A DNA stretch of 21,871 nucleotides from an uncultured Acetatifactor sp. (lineage in GTDB: Bacteria > Bacillota > Clostridia > Lachnospirales > Lachnospiraceae), in contig CAKRYI010000031.1 in NCBI GenBank assembly GCA_934426825.1, positions 1 to 21,871 on the forward strand. The letters are read 5' to 3'. Below, piece after piece: positions 7,898 to 15,795 of this stretch (position 1 is its first letter; every line of letters begins with the position of its first letter). Both the position numbers and the translations under genes were made by a program. The notes below the pieces were generated by a model. It had not been told where the DNA came from, made no database searches, and was given only the letters and a program-made list of their open reading frames with translations.

Positions 7898-9676
7898 ATG
7901 AAGAAATTGTTAGTTTATCTCAAGGACTATAAGAAGGAATCCATTTTGGCACCGCTGTTTAAGCTGCTGGAGGCATTCTTTGAACTGTTCGTGCCTATCG
8001 TTATGGCAAGCATTATAGACCGTGGTATCGCGGATTCCGATATGGGATATATCGGCAAAATGGGTGCCTGTCTGTTAGCACTGGCTATCGTCGGGCTGGC
8101 TTCCTCCATCACCGCCCAGTTTTTTGCGGCGAAGGCGGCTGTAGGTTTTTCCTCCAAGCTGCGCCAGGCACTGTTTAATCACATTCAGGGGTTGAATTTT
8201 ACCAATATTGATAAAGCCGGTACTTCAACCATGATTACCAGAATGACCAGTGATATTAACCAGATGCAGTCCGGCGTCAATCTGGTGCTCAGACTGTTTT
8301 TGCGTTCCCCGATTATTGTATTCGGCGCCATGATTATGGCATTCACCATTGACGTAAAGAGTGCATTGGTGTTTGTGGTGGCAATTCCTTTGCTTGCCAT
8401 TGTGGTATTCGGTATTATGCTGTGGACCATGCCTTTATATAAGAAGGTTCAGGCGGGGCTTGATAAGGTGCTGGGGATTACCAGAGAAAATCTGACCGGT
8501 GTGCGTGTCATCCGTGCCTTCCATCAGGAGGAGAAGGAGAAGGAGCGTTTTCAGGAGAATAACAATAACCTTGCCTCTCTGCAAATGTTTGTAGGAAAAA
8601 TCAGTGCCTGCATGAATCCGGTTACCTATGTTATCGTAAACGGTGCCATCGTGGTGCTGATTTATGTGGGTGCCATTCAGGTAAATGTCGGCAATCTGAC
8701 ACAGGGTGAAGTGGTTGCAATCATCAACTATATGTCACAGATTCTGGTGGAACTGGTGAAACTGGCAAACCTGATTATCACCATTACCAAGGCGCTTGCG
8801 TGCGCAGACCGTGTGGCGGCTGTATTTGATATTCAAAACGAAGAGGACTTAAACCGCGTGGCAGAGAACGGAAAGAAAAAGACTACTTTAGCGGCAGAGC
8901 AGACAAAGGACTCCCCTTATCTGGACTTCCGCCATGTATGTCTTACCTATCAGGGTGCCGGCGCAGAGACGTTGCACGATATGAATTTTACGGTGAACAA
9001 GGGTGATACGATTGGAATTATCGGAGGTACCGGTTCCGGTAAATCTTCTTTAGTAAATCTGATTCCTAATTTTTATCCCTCTACCGAAGGGGAAATTTTA
9101 CTGGAAGGCAAAAATATTAAGGAAATGCCGGAGGCAGAATTGAGAAGCCGTATCGGTGTAGTTCCGCAGAAGGCGGTGCTGTTCAAGGGAACCATACGGA
9201 GCAATCTTATGTGGGGTAAACCCGATGCCACCGAGGAAGAAATGTGGCAGGCAATCGATACCGCACAGGCAAGAGAAGTTGTGGAAGGAAAAGAAGGAAA
9301 GCTGGATGCGGAAATTGCCCAGAACGGCAAGAATTTGTCCGGTGGACAGAGACAGCGTCTTACCATTGCAAGAGCGCTGGTGCGTAAACCGGAAATCCTC
9401 ATTTTGGATGACAGCGCTTCCGCTCTGGATTATGCAACGGACGCAAAACTGAGGGCGGCGCTCCGCACCTTGGAGGGAAATACCACAACCTTTATCGTGT
9501 CCCAGAGAGCGTCTACCATCCGTCATGCGGATAAAATCGTGGTGCTTGACGACGGCGAGATGGCTGGCGTGGGAACCCATGAAGAACTGTTACAGAATTG
9601 TACGGTATATCAGGAGATTTACTATTCCCAGTATCCGCAGGAAAAACCAGCAGCGGTACAGGAAGGAGGAAGATAG
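7898..9676 (+). CDS. ABC exporter half-transporter with degenerate ATP site (subunit 1)
   Basis: A 592-residue membrane-domain plus ATPase fusion. Six transmembrane helices occupy about residues 1-320, and the nucleotide-binding domain follows. It has Walker A GGTGSGKSS, Q-loop VVPQKAVLFKGTIRSNL, an intact signature LSGGQRQRL, and Walker B ILILDDSASALD with Asp where the catalytic Glu is expected. The switch position reads VSQRAST, with Gln in place of His. It is thus the non-hydrolysing partner of a heterodimer of the TM287/288, BmrCD or LmrCD kind, exporting drugs, lipids or peptides. The start at ATG 7898 has TAAGGAG (7881-7887) ahead of it; the frame runs open further upstream into the transferase gene but without support. 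The partner gene begins 4 bases after its stop. Confidence 0.93.
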   Translation: MKKLLVYLKDYKKESILAPLFKLLEAFFELFVPIVMASIIDRGIADSDMGYIGKMGACLLALAIVGLASSITAQFFAAKAAVGFSSKLRQALFNHIQGLNFTNIDKAGTSTMITRMTSDINQMQSGVNLVLRLFLRSPIIVFGAMIMAFTIDVKSALVFVVAIPLLAIVVFGIMLWTMPLYKKVQAGLDKVLGITRENLTGVRVIRAFHQEEKEKERFQENNNNLASLQMFVGKISACMNPVTYVIVNGAIVVLIYVGAIQVNVGNLTQGEVVAIINYMSQILVELVKLANLIITITKALACADRVAAVFDIQNEEDLNRVAENGKKKTTLAAEQTKDSPYLDFRHVCLTYQGAGAETLHDMNFTVNKGDTIGIIGGTGSGKSSLVNLIPNFYPSTEGEILLEGKNIKEMPEAELRSRIGVVPQKAVLFKGTIRSNLMWGKPDATEEEMWQAIDTAQAREVVEGKEGKLDAEIAQNGKNLSGGQRQRLTIARALVRKPEILILDDSASALDYATDAKLRAALRTLEGNTTTFIVSQRASTIRHADKIVVLDDGEMAGVGTHEELLQNCTVYQEIYYSQYPQEKPAAVQEGGR

Positions 9677-9679
9677 AAG

Positions 9680-11416
9680 ATGAGCCAGAAAGAGACAATG
9701 AAAAGAGTTTTGAATTATATCAAAAAATACTGGTTTATGTTAGTGATGTCCCTGCTGCTTGCGGCGCTGACCGTGGTACTGACTCTGTATATTCCTATCC
9801 TGACCGGTGATGCGGTGGATTTGCTTCTCGGAAAAGGACAGGTGGACATGGCAGGTATTTTTGCCATTATGATTCGTATCGGAGTCGTGATGCTCATTAC
9901 GGCACTGGCACAGTGGGTAATGAACACCTGCAACAACTATATTACTTATCATGTTATTAAAGATATTCGTGAGGACGCATTCCGTAAGCTGGAAATTCTT
10001 CCCCTGAAATATTTGGACACCCGCGCTTACGGAGACGTTGTGAGCCGTGTCATTGCGGATGTGGATACGTTTGCAGACGGTCTTTTGATGGGATTCACCC
10101 AGCTTTTTACCGGCGTGCTTACCATTCTCGGTACTTTGGGATTTATGCTGAAAACCAATGTTCCCATTGCGCTGGTTGTGGTGTGTATCACACCTGTTTC
10201 GTTTTTGGTGGCGCGTTTCATTGCCACGAAAACCTATACCATGTTCAAGGAGCAGACAGAAACAAGAGGAGAACAGACCTCTTTAATAGAAGAAATGGTG
10301 GGAAACCAGAAGATTGTAAAGACCTTCTCCAGAGAGGCTGCCGTGGAAGAGCAGTTTGCTGAGATTAACGGACGGCTGCAGAAATGTTCCCTGAAAGCCA
10401 TCTTTTTTTCCTCCATCACAAACCCTGCCACACGTTTTGTCAACAGTCTGGTGTATGCGGGAGTGGGAATTTTCGGTGCATTTATTGCCATTAAAGGCGG
10501 TATCAGTGTCGGACGCCTGTCCTGTTTCTTAAGCTATGCAAATCAGTATACAAAGCCTTTTAATGAAATTTCCGGGGTGGTTACGGAGCTGCAGAATGCG
10601 ATTGTGTGTGCTGGACGTATTTTTGAACTGATTGAGGAGGAACCGCAGATTCCCGACGCTGCGGATGCAAAGGTACTTACAAACGCACAGGGAAATGTGA
10701 CTTTGGAAAATGTATATTTCCAGTATGTTCCGGAGAAAAAGCTGATTCAGAATTTTAATTTAAAAGTAAAACCGGGGCAGAGGGTTGCCATTGTGGGGCC
10801 TACCGGCTGCGGAAAGACCACCGTTATCAATCTGTTGATGCGTTTTTATGATGTAAATGAGGGCAGTATCCGCGTGGATGGCACGGACATAAGGGAGATT
10901 ACCAGAGGCAGTCTTCGAACCAGCTATGGCATGGTATTGCAGGAGACATGGTTAAGAACCGGTACTATCCGTGAGAATATTTGTATGGGAAAACCGGATG
11001 CGACGGACGAGGAAGTGATTGCAGCGGCAAAAGCAGCCCATGCACACAGTTTTATCAAACGTTTGCCCAATGGGTATGATACCTTTATCAGAGAGGACGG
11101 CGACGGACTGTCCCAGGGACAGAAGCAGTTACTGTGTATTGCAAGAGTCATGCTGTGCCTGCCTCCGATGCTGATTCTGGATGAGGCAACCTCCTCCATT
11201 GATACCCGTACGGAACTCAAAATACAGAGCGCGTTTGCAAGGATGATGGAGGGAAGAACCAGCTTTATCGTAGCGCACAGACTTTCCACCATTCAGGGAG
11301 CGGATGTGATTCTGGTTATGAAAGACGGAAATATTATCGAACAGGGCAACCATGAGAGCCTGTTAGCCGAGAACGGATTTTATGCGAACCTTTATAACAG
11401 CCAGTTCGCAGTGTAA
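9680..11416 (+). CDS. ABC exporter half-transporter, catalytic partner (subunit 2)
   Basis: A 578-residue fused membrane and ATPase subunit. Its six helices (about residues 15-310) precede Walker A GPTGCGKTT, Q-loop VLQETWLRTGTIRENI, Walker B MLILDEATSSID with the catalytic Glu, and the switch His in IVAHRLST. Its signature is LSQGQKQLL rather than LSGGQ. The two subunits complement each other: the complete ATP site is made of this subunit's Walker A/B and His with the intact LSGGQ of subunit 1, and the degenerate site of the reverse pair. GGAGG (within 9665-9672) supports the ATG, only 3 bases after the upstream stop, so the subunits should be made in equal amounts. The substrate is unknown. 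Confidence 0.94.
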   Translation: MSQKETMKRVLNYIKKYWFMLVMSLLLAALTVVLTLYIPILTGDAVDLLLGKGQVDMAGIFAIMIRIGVVMLITALAQWVMNTCNNYITYHVIKDIREDAFRKLEILPLKYLDTRAYGDVVSRVIADVDTFADGLLMGFTQLFTGVLTILGTLGFMLKTNVPIALVVVCITPVSFLVARFIATKTYTMFKEQTETRGEQTSLIEEMVGNQKIVKTFSREAAVEEQFAEINGRLQKCSLKAIFFSSITNPATRFVNSLVYAGVGIFGAFIAIKGGISVGRLSCFLSYANQYTKPFNEISGVVTELQNAIVCAGRIFELIEEEPQIPDAADAKVLTNAQGNVTLENVYFQYVPEKKLIQNFNLKVKPGQRVAIVGPTGCGKTTVINLLMRFYDVNEGSIRVDGTDIREITRGSLRTSYGMVLQETWLRTGTIRENICMGKPDATDEEVIAAAKAAHAHSFIKRLPNGYDTFIREDGDGLSQGQKQLLCIARVMLCLPPMLILDEATSSIDTRTELKIQSAFARMMEGRTSFIVAHRLSTIQGADVILVMKDGNIIEQGNHESLLAENGFYANLYNSQFAV

Positions 11417-11460
11417 ACGAAAAACGGGCGGAGACGGCAGAAGGGCAGTATGGAGGTAAC

Positions 11461-12888
11461 ATGGGAAACCGGATGAAAAATACGGCAAACATTATAGGAA
11501 AAACAGCTTTGATTCTCATAGTGGGAGCGCTGCTTGGCGGGCTGATACTCACACTTGCATTTATGTTCCCCGTGAATCAGGGAAATGTGGCGGCGACGCA
11601 GGCTATTCTGGATAAAGAAGGCTGGTATCCGGCAGTTCCGACAACTGCACAGGAGAGCGGGAACGAGGAAAATAACTATATCAGCAGTTTTCTGCCCGGT
11701 GTTCTGGATAATTGTACGGACACGCTGATGTTTCGCATTTCCACCAATGAGGTTAAAGGCAATTACCTTTACCACGCCATGAATATGTATTCGTCCTTTC
11801 AGGACTTTAATTATTCCAGATACTGGCACGGATATGTGGCTCTGCTGCGACCACTGTTTCTGGTATTTGATTACAGTGAAATCCGCATTTTGAACGGTAT
11901 CTGCCAGTTGTCACTGATTCTGTTGCTGGCGTATCTGATTGGAAAAAGGAAAGGGTATGCCTATACATTTGCCATGCTTACGGCATATGTACTGCTTATG
12001 CCCATGGCGCTTTCACTCAGCTTTCAATATTCGTGGGTGTTCTATATCGGAATGATTGGTGCGCTAATTGTTGTGAGCAGACAGGATAAGTTGCAGGAGA
12101 AACAGAGATACCTGTATCTTTTCCTGATTCTGGGTATGCTTACCAGCTATATGGATTTGCTGACTTACCCGCTTTTTACATGGGGATTTCCTCTGATATG
12201 GTGGGTGGTAATGGGAAAAAAGGAATTGCCTGCAGTGCAAAAACTGTTGCAGGTAATCACAGGCGGTATTTTCTGGATTGTCGGCTACGGCGGAATGTGG
12301 GTACTAAAATGGATTTTGGGCGGAGCGGTTCTTCGCAGAAATCTGTTTGCGTCGGCGATGGGAAATGTCCTTGGCTGGTCGGGGGTTGTCAGCGACTATC
12401 CCGGCGGACTTGGAAGAAGACTGCATGCGTTGTCCGTCAACTGGCAGCATTACAGCTTTAATGTATATGTGATACTGTTTCTCGCATGGCTCATTTACTT
12501 TATGATTGTGAGTATCCGTAAGGGGGTTAAGGCAAATGTATCCGTTTTGGCACTTTTGCTTACCGGCTGCGCCGGCCCCGTGTGGTATTTCCTTATTGAT
12601 AACCATACCATTGAGCATCATTTCTTTACCTATCGTGTGTATAACGTTACGATTCTTGCGTTTCTGATTTGCATGCTGGAAATGGCAGGGCAGGGAGAAA
12701 AGCAGAAACACCGGATTCTATTGTGGGTGGTGGCGCTGCTTGCCGGTGCCGTGTCAGCCTCTCTGATTGGCATGGGAGGGGAAAGCGGTATCCGGACATG
12801 GCTTTTTCATTTTGTAACCTGTCTTGCTGCAGAGATGGCGGTTGGCGTGTTTATCTTGGGCCTGCCTTGGAAAAAGAGGAACCGATAA
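11461..12888 (+). CDS. Polytopic membrane protein of unknown function
   Basis: A 475-residue protein. A first hydrophobic helix (about residues 13-34) is followed by a likely extracytoplasmic loop of about 90 residues (rich in N, S and aromatic residues, including YWHGYVALLRPLF), and then about ten hydrophobic segments. The layout of one helix, a large outer loop near the N-terminus and many later helices resembles GT-C-type glycosyltransferases or other lipid-linked envelope enzymes, but I see no diagnostic motif, so function is left open. GGAGG (11452-11456) lies four bases before the ATG. It follows the exporter pair by 44 bases and ends just before a terminator, so it is probably the last gene of that transcript. 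Confidence 0.75.
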   Translation: MGNRMKNTANIIGKTALILIVGALLGGLILTLAFMFPVNQGNVAATQAILDKEGWYPAVPTTAQESGNEENNYISSFLPGVLDNCTDTLMFRISTNEVKGNYLYHAMNMYSSFQDFNYSRYWHGYVALLRPLFLVFDYSEIRILNGICQLSLILLLAYLIGKRKGYAYTFAMLTAYVLLMPMALSLSFQYSWVFYIGMIGALIVVSRQDKLQEKQRYLYLFLILGMLTSYMDLLTYPLFTWGFPLIWWVVMGKKELPAVQKLLQVITGGIFWIVGYGGMWVLKWILGGAVLRRNLFASAMGNVLGWSGVVSDYPGGLGRRLHALSVNWQHYSFNVYVILFLAWLIYFMIVSIRKGVKANVSVLALLLTGCAGPVWYFLIDNHTIEHHFFTYRVYNVTILAFLICMLEMAGQGEKQKHRILLWVVALLAGAVSASLIGMGGESGIRTWLFHFVTCLAAEMAVGVFILGLPWKKRNR

Positions 12889-12935
12889 AAACCTTCTGCA
12901 TATTCTATACAAAGGATATGCAGGAGGCTTTTTTT
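12887..12935 (+). terminator. Terminator hairpin containing the ribosome binding site of the amidase gene
   Basis: CCTTCTGCATAT (12892-12903) pairs with ATATGCAGGAGG (12916-12927), 12 bp with one G-U pair, followed by C and seven T (12929-12935). Five A residues before the stem can also pair with the T run. The right arm is also the AGGAGG ribosome binding site (12922-12927) of the amidase, whose ATG is at 12936. Transcripts that read through would have this site masked in the stem. Confidence 0.8.
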
Positions 12936-13466
12936 ATGGCTCTTGTGGTATTGGATGCCGGGCATGGCGGCGCGAACCCCGGCGCAGTGTACAACGGCAG
13001 GCAGGAGAAAGATGATACGCTTGCCCTGACACTGGCTATCGGCAATATTTTGGAAAGAAACGGTGTGGATGTGTATTACACCCGAACCACGGATATTTAT
13101 GAATCCCCTTATCAGAAAGCGCAGGAAGGAAACGAAGTGGGCGGCGATTATTTCGTATCCATTCACCGCAATTCCAGTCCTTATCCGAATCAGTATTCCG
13201 GAGTGGAAACACTGGTGTATAACCGTTACGGTGAGGCGGCAAGACTTGCTTATAATATCAACGAGCAGTTGGAACTGGTGGGATTCATCAATCTCGGTGT
13301 CAACGAACGCCCCAATCTTGTGGTGTTAAACAGTACCAATATGCCGGCGGTGTTAGTGGAGGTCGGCTTTATCAATACAGATGCGGATAATACATTGTTC
13401 GACGAGCGGTTCTATGATATAGCACAGGCAATCGCAGACGGTATTCTCCAGACGTTGAGGGAATGA
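12936..13466 (+). CDS. N-acetylmuramoyl-L-alanine amidase (Amidase_3)
   Basis: A 176-residue zinc amidase that cleaves the bond between N-acetylmuramic acid and L-alanine in peptidoglycan. The Zn and catalytic residues are in place: H10 in LDAGHGG, E24 in GRQEKDD, H77 in VSIHRNS and E142 in VEVGF. The protein is just the catalytic domain, with no signal peptide and no wall-binding repeats; export would need another route, as for phage endolysins. The start at 12936 is fixed by AGGAGG (12922-12927) and the immediate LVVLDAGHGG strand; the longer in-frame opening into the previous gene is spurious. A 144-base internal part of this gene is duplicated at 21653-21796. A terminator follows its stop. 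Confidence 0.93.
   Translation: MALVVLDAGHGGANPGAVYNGRQEKDDTLALTLAIGNILERNGVDVYYTRTTDIYESPYQKAQEGNEVGGDYFVSIHRNSSPYPNQYSGVETLVYNRYGEAARLAYNINEQLELVGFINLGVNERPNLVVLNSTNMPAVLVEVGFINTDADNTLFDERFYDIAQAIADGILQTLRE
12996..13139 (+). repeat. Duplicated amidase segment, copy 1 (intact gene)
   Basis: These 144 bases, encoding about residues 21-68 of the amidase, recur in direct orientation at 21653-21796 with two differences: G13004 is A at 21661 (silent), and G13101 is A at 21758 (Glu56 to Lys). The two copies flank the bacteriocin island. Confidence 0.95.
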
Positions 13467-13487
13467 AGGTCCGAGAGGGCCTTTTTT
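13466..13487 (+). terminator. Rho-independent terminator after the amidase gene
   Basis: AAGGTCC (13466-13472), a GAGA loop and GGGCCTT (13477-13483) form a 7-bp stem with one G-U pair, followed by T residues to 13487. The stem starts within the stop codon. It separates the amidase from the AT-rich island. Confidence 0.85.
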
Positions 13488-13502
13488 CTTTGTGGTTTAT
13501 TC

Positions 13503-13531
13503 TTGCGTTTGAACAAACAATACTCTATAAT
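13503..13531 (+). promoter_or_regulatory. Candidate promoter of the two-component genes
   Basis: TTGCGT (13503-13508), a 17-bp gap and a consensus -10 TATAAT (13526-13531) lie 110 bases before the response regulator start. The -35 is only fair. No copy of the 18-bp repeat found before the peptide genes is present here, so the regulators may be expressed constitutively at a low level. Confidence 0.5.
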
Positions 13532-13640
13532 GACATTATACAGCAATTATAGCTTCGCCGGTGAAGATAGAGTGGAAAAGTTAATTTTTTGGTAAAAGCA
13601 ATTAGTTCTAATAAAGTGTAGGTAAGAGGTTCTACGATAC

Positions 13641-14366
13641 ATGGAGATAAGAATAAAGCAGGAAAAGTTAGTGGTTGGAATTTGTGATGATGAGCAATCT
13701 GTACATAATATAGTTGAACAAATGTTACAGTCATATGCAGAAAGCAATAATGTATCTTTATGGATGATACATTATTATTCTGCCCAACAGATTCTGGACG
13801 GGAAAGATGAGCTGAACGTACTTTTGTTAGATATTGAGATGCCGAAAATGGATGGCATTGAAGTTGGCTATAAGTTGAGGGACAGGGGTATGGATTATAA
13901 AATAATTATGTTGACGGCAAGAGAGGATAGATATAGGGAGGCATTTAAAATAGGTGCCTTTCGCTTTATTCCAAAGCCGGTAGAACGATTGGAATTATAC
14001 AGTGCAATAGATGATGTCAGGAAGCACATGTCAGGGTGGGAAAAAGTTACCGTGTTTCGGGATGGCGTGACATTTCAGGTTATACAGCGTGATATTTTAT
14101 ACATAGAAGCTAATAAATCGGAGACGTTGATTTTTACTGATAATAGTGAGTTTCGTAGTGAATATTCGCTGGCGGCATGGAACAAATTATTGGACAGAAC
14201 AAGTTTCTTTCAATGTCATAAATCCTATATAGTAAATATGAGAAAAATAGAGGAAATCGGTGCAAATGAGGTTCGTCTTGTAAGCGGGGACAGGGTTGCA
14301 GTGTCAAGACGGCTTCGCAGTTCATTTAGGCAGGCATTTATAACATATGATTTAAAATGGAGATAA
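13641..14366 (+). CDS. LytTR family response regulator
   Basis: A 241-residue two-component regulator. The receiver domain (about residues 10-130) has the acidic pair in GICDDEQ, the phospho-acceptor D64 in LLLDIEMPKMDG, Thr in MLTAREDR and Lys in FIPKPVER. The C-terminal LytTR DNA-binding domain (about 140-240) includes ILYIEANKSETLIFT, FFQCHKSYIVNMRKIEEI and VAVSRRLRSSFRQAF. Such regulators (AgrA, ComE, PlnC/D) bind pairs of short direct repeats upstream of bacteriocin and quorum-sensing genes; a fitting repeat pair lies at 15653-15690. The ATG has a weak ribosome binding site. The kinase gene starts 6 bases after its stop, and the pair open the peptide island. Confidence 0.93.
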   Translation: MEIRIKQEKLVVGICDDEQSVHNIVEQMLQSYAESNNVSLWMIHYYSAQQILDGKDELNVLLLDIEMPKMDGIEVGYKLRDRGMDYKIIMLTAREDRYREAFKIGAFRFIPKPVERLELYSAIDDVRKHMSGWEKVTVFRDGVTFQVIQRDILYIEANKSETLIFTDNSEFRSEYSLAAWNKLLDRTSFFQCHKSYIVNMRKIEEIGANEVRLVSGDRVAVSRRLRSSFRQAFITYDLKWR

Positions 14367-14372
14367 GTAGGT

Positions 14373-15659
14373 ATGGAAATAAGGTATGCAATAGAAAATA
14401 TGAATGCATTTATTGAATTCTTTTCTTTTTTCTTCATTTTTTTTCACATGGACTTTCAAAAAAAGACTCAAAAAAGAACGGTTGGAATTGTATGCTGTGT
14501 TCTAATCTGGCTTGTCGGCATATTGGCTGGATATGTTTGGAACAGACCGATATTAGGACCTTTTCCAAGATACTTAGTTCTAATTTATTTTCTTTTTTTC
14601 CTCTTGTTTGATGTAAAGGGTATAGAGTTGATACTGATGGAAATAGGGCAGTGGCTATTCCTGTCTATGCTTGAAGCAGCAATATATATATTATTGGAAC
14701 ATTTCTCTCTTGAAAGATATATTCTGGAAAATATGACGATGCTGATAATAACGTGTTGTTTATGGATATTTTATTTCATTATTGGAAAGAAATTTGATTC
14801 TTTGACATTCCGATTACCTGTGAAAGTGTGGTTCTTGTTAGATTTTATTATGTTTATTTTGACTGCAATGATGAGTTTCTTTATATATGTGGTTGTACAG
14901 AAACTGCCAAATAGTCGTATAATGACGATAGGAAGGGCGCTATCTGCGTTGGGCGTAACATTAATTGTTATTATGCTATTTGTAATGATTTACTATTACA
15001 ATAGTACCAATAATTTCCGCATGCAAAAAGAGTTAGTGGAAGTACAAAACGAGCAGCAAAGGGAATACTTTCTGCAGTTATTGGAGAAGGAGGAGGAAAC
15101 CAGAAAATTCCGTCATGATGTTATAAATGACTTTTTAGAGATACAAAATTTCTGCCAAGAGAAAAAATATAATCAGTTGGAGAATTATTTGAAGAGTACG
15201 TTAGGAGTCGTACAAAGTATCAGCAAAAGCAGTTACGATGTAGGGAATGACATTGTGAATACGATACTTAATTATTATCTACAGCCTTTGAAGGAAAAAT
15301 ATCATGTAGAAGTCAGGGGGGGGATGGGAGAAGACATATCTATTGAGCAAAGAGATTTGTGTGTACTTTCGGCTAATTTGATTAAGAACGCATCAGAGGC
15401 AGTTGCAAAATTGGAGAACGGTAAGATTGCCGTGGAAGTAACTCAGGGAAGGCAATATCTTTGTGTTAAAGTAGACAATTCCTTTGCAGGTCAATTGGTT
15501 TTTGATAAAAGGGGAAATCCTAAAACTTTCAAATTAAATAAAATGAATCATGGATTTGGAATACATAATATAAGACAGATTGTGAAAAAGTATGATGGAA
15601 TTTATGATGCAGAAGTTAAAAATGGAATGTATTCAGTGGAGGTTTGTCTAAAAATATGA
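14373..15659 (+). CDS. GHKL sensor histidine kinase (AgrC-like)
   Basis: A 428-residue membrane sensor. The first 215 or so residues hold about six hydrophobic segments and almost no extracellular domain, as in peptide-sensing kinases of the AgrC/ComD class. A coiled stretch (EVQNEQQREYFLQLLEKEEE) leads to the phosphorylated H248 in RKFRHDVINDF, and the ATPase domain has the N box NLIKNASEAV and the G box HGFGIHNIRQIV. The partner is the LytTR regulator just upstream. There are no AgrB or AgrD genes nearby, so the ligand could be the processed bacteriocin, the 20-residue peptide encoded at 15796, or an outside signal. The stop codon lies inside the first of two 18-bp repeats. Confidence 0.92.
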   Translation: MEIRYAIENMNAFIEFFSFFFIFFHMDFQKKTQKRTVGIVCCVLIWLVGILAGYVWNRPILGPFPRYLVLIYFLFFLLFDVKGIELILMEIGQWLFLSMLEAAIYILLEHFSLERYILENMTMLIITCCLWIFYFIIGKKFDSLTFRLPVKVWFLLDFIMFILTAMMSFFIYVVVQKLPNSRIMTIGRALSALGVTLIVIMLFVMIYYYNSTNNFRMQKELVEVQNEQQREYFLQLLEKEEETRKFRHDVINDFLEIQNFCQEKKYNQLENYLKSTLGVVQSISKSSYDVGNDIVNTILNYYLQPLKEKYHVEVRGGMGEDISIEQRDLCVLSANLIKNASEAVAKLENGKIAVEVTQGRQYLCVKVDNSFAGQLVFDKRGNPKTFKLNKMNHGFGIHNIRQIVKKYDGIYDAEVKNGMYSVEVCLKI

Positions 15660-15710
15660 CCGTTCACGGGAGAATATGACCGTTCACGGGGGATGGGATT
15701 GTTATATATA
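15653..15710 (+). promoter_or_regulatory. Tandem LytTR-type repeats and promoter of the peptide operon
   Basis: AATATGACCGTTCACGGG occurs at 15653-15670 and again, identical, at 15673-15690: a period of exactly 20 bp, two helical turns. Each copy contains ACCGTTCAC, close to the LytTR consensus half-site (W,M,M,G,T,T,N,R,K). CGTTCA of the second copy (15681-15686) falls 16 to 18 bp before the TATATA (15703-15708 or 15705-15710), so the second repeat would occupy the -35 position, as in activator-dependent bacteriocin promoters. The response regulator at 13641 is the expected activator. Confidence 0.7.
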
Positions 15711-15721
15711 AGGAGATAAAG

Positions 15722-15756
15722 TAGACTACTTGTTGTATACGGTAGTCTATTTTTTT
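15722..15756 (+). terminator. Intrinsic terminator or attenuator just after the operon promoter
   Basis: TAGACTAC (15722-15729) pairs perfectly with GTAGTCTA (15742-15749) around a 12-base loop and is followed by seven T. It would end the kinase transcript. It also lies within about 10-40 bases of the start expected for the repeat-driven promoter, so peptide transcripts must cross it. Confidence 0.75.
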
Positions 15757-15795
15757 ACTGTTATTATGTCAAGAATATTGAGGAGGGGATGAATA

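Noticed and set aside
12669..12935. N-terminal extension of the amidase
   Set aside because: It runs through the coding end of the membrane protein gene and a terminator; the catalytic domain starts at the well-placed ATG 12936.
13641..15659. Complete agr quorum-sensing locus
   Set aside because: Regulator and kinase are AgrA/AgrC-like, but no AgrB protease or cysteine-bearing AgrD is found on either strand nearby.
15653..15690. Start of a CRISPR array
   Set aside because: Only two repeat units with a 2-base gap, no spacers and no cas genes; a regulator site explains it.
15730..15792. 20-codon frame from TTG (hydrophobic, ending ILRRG) across the hairpin
   Set aside because: It needs a TTG start 14 bases from its ribosome binding site and overlaps the terminator loop; most likely chance, though its basic end is curious.
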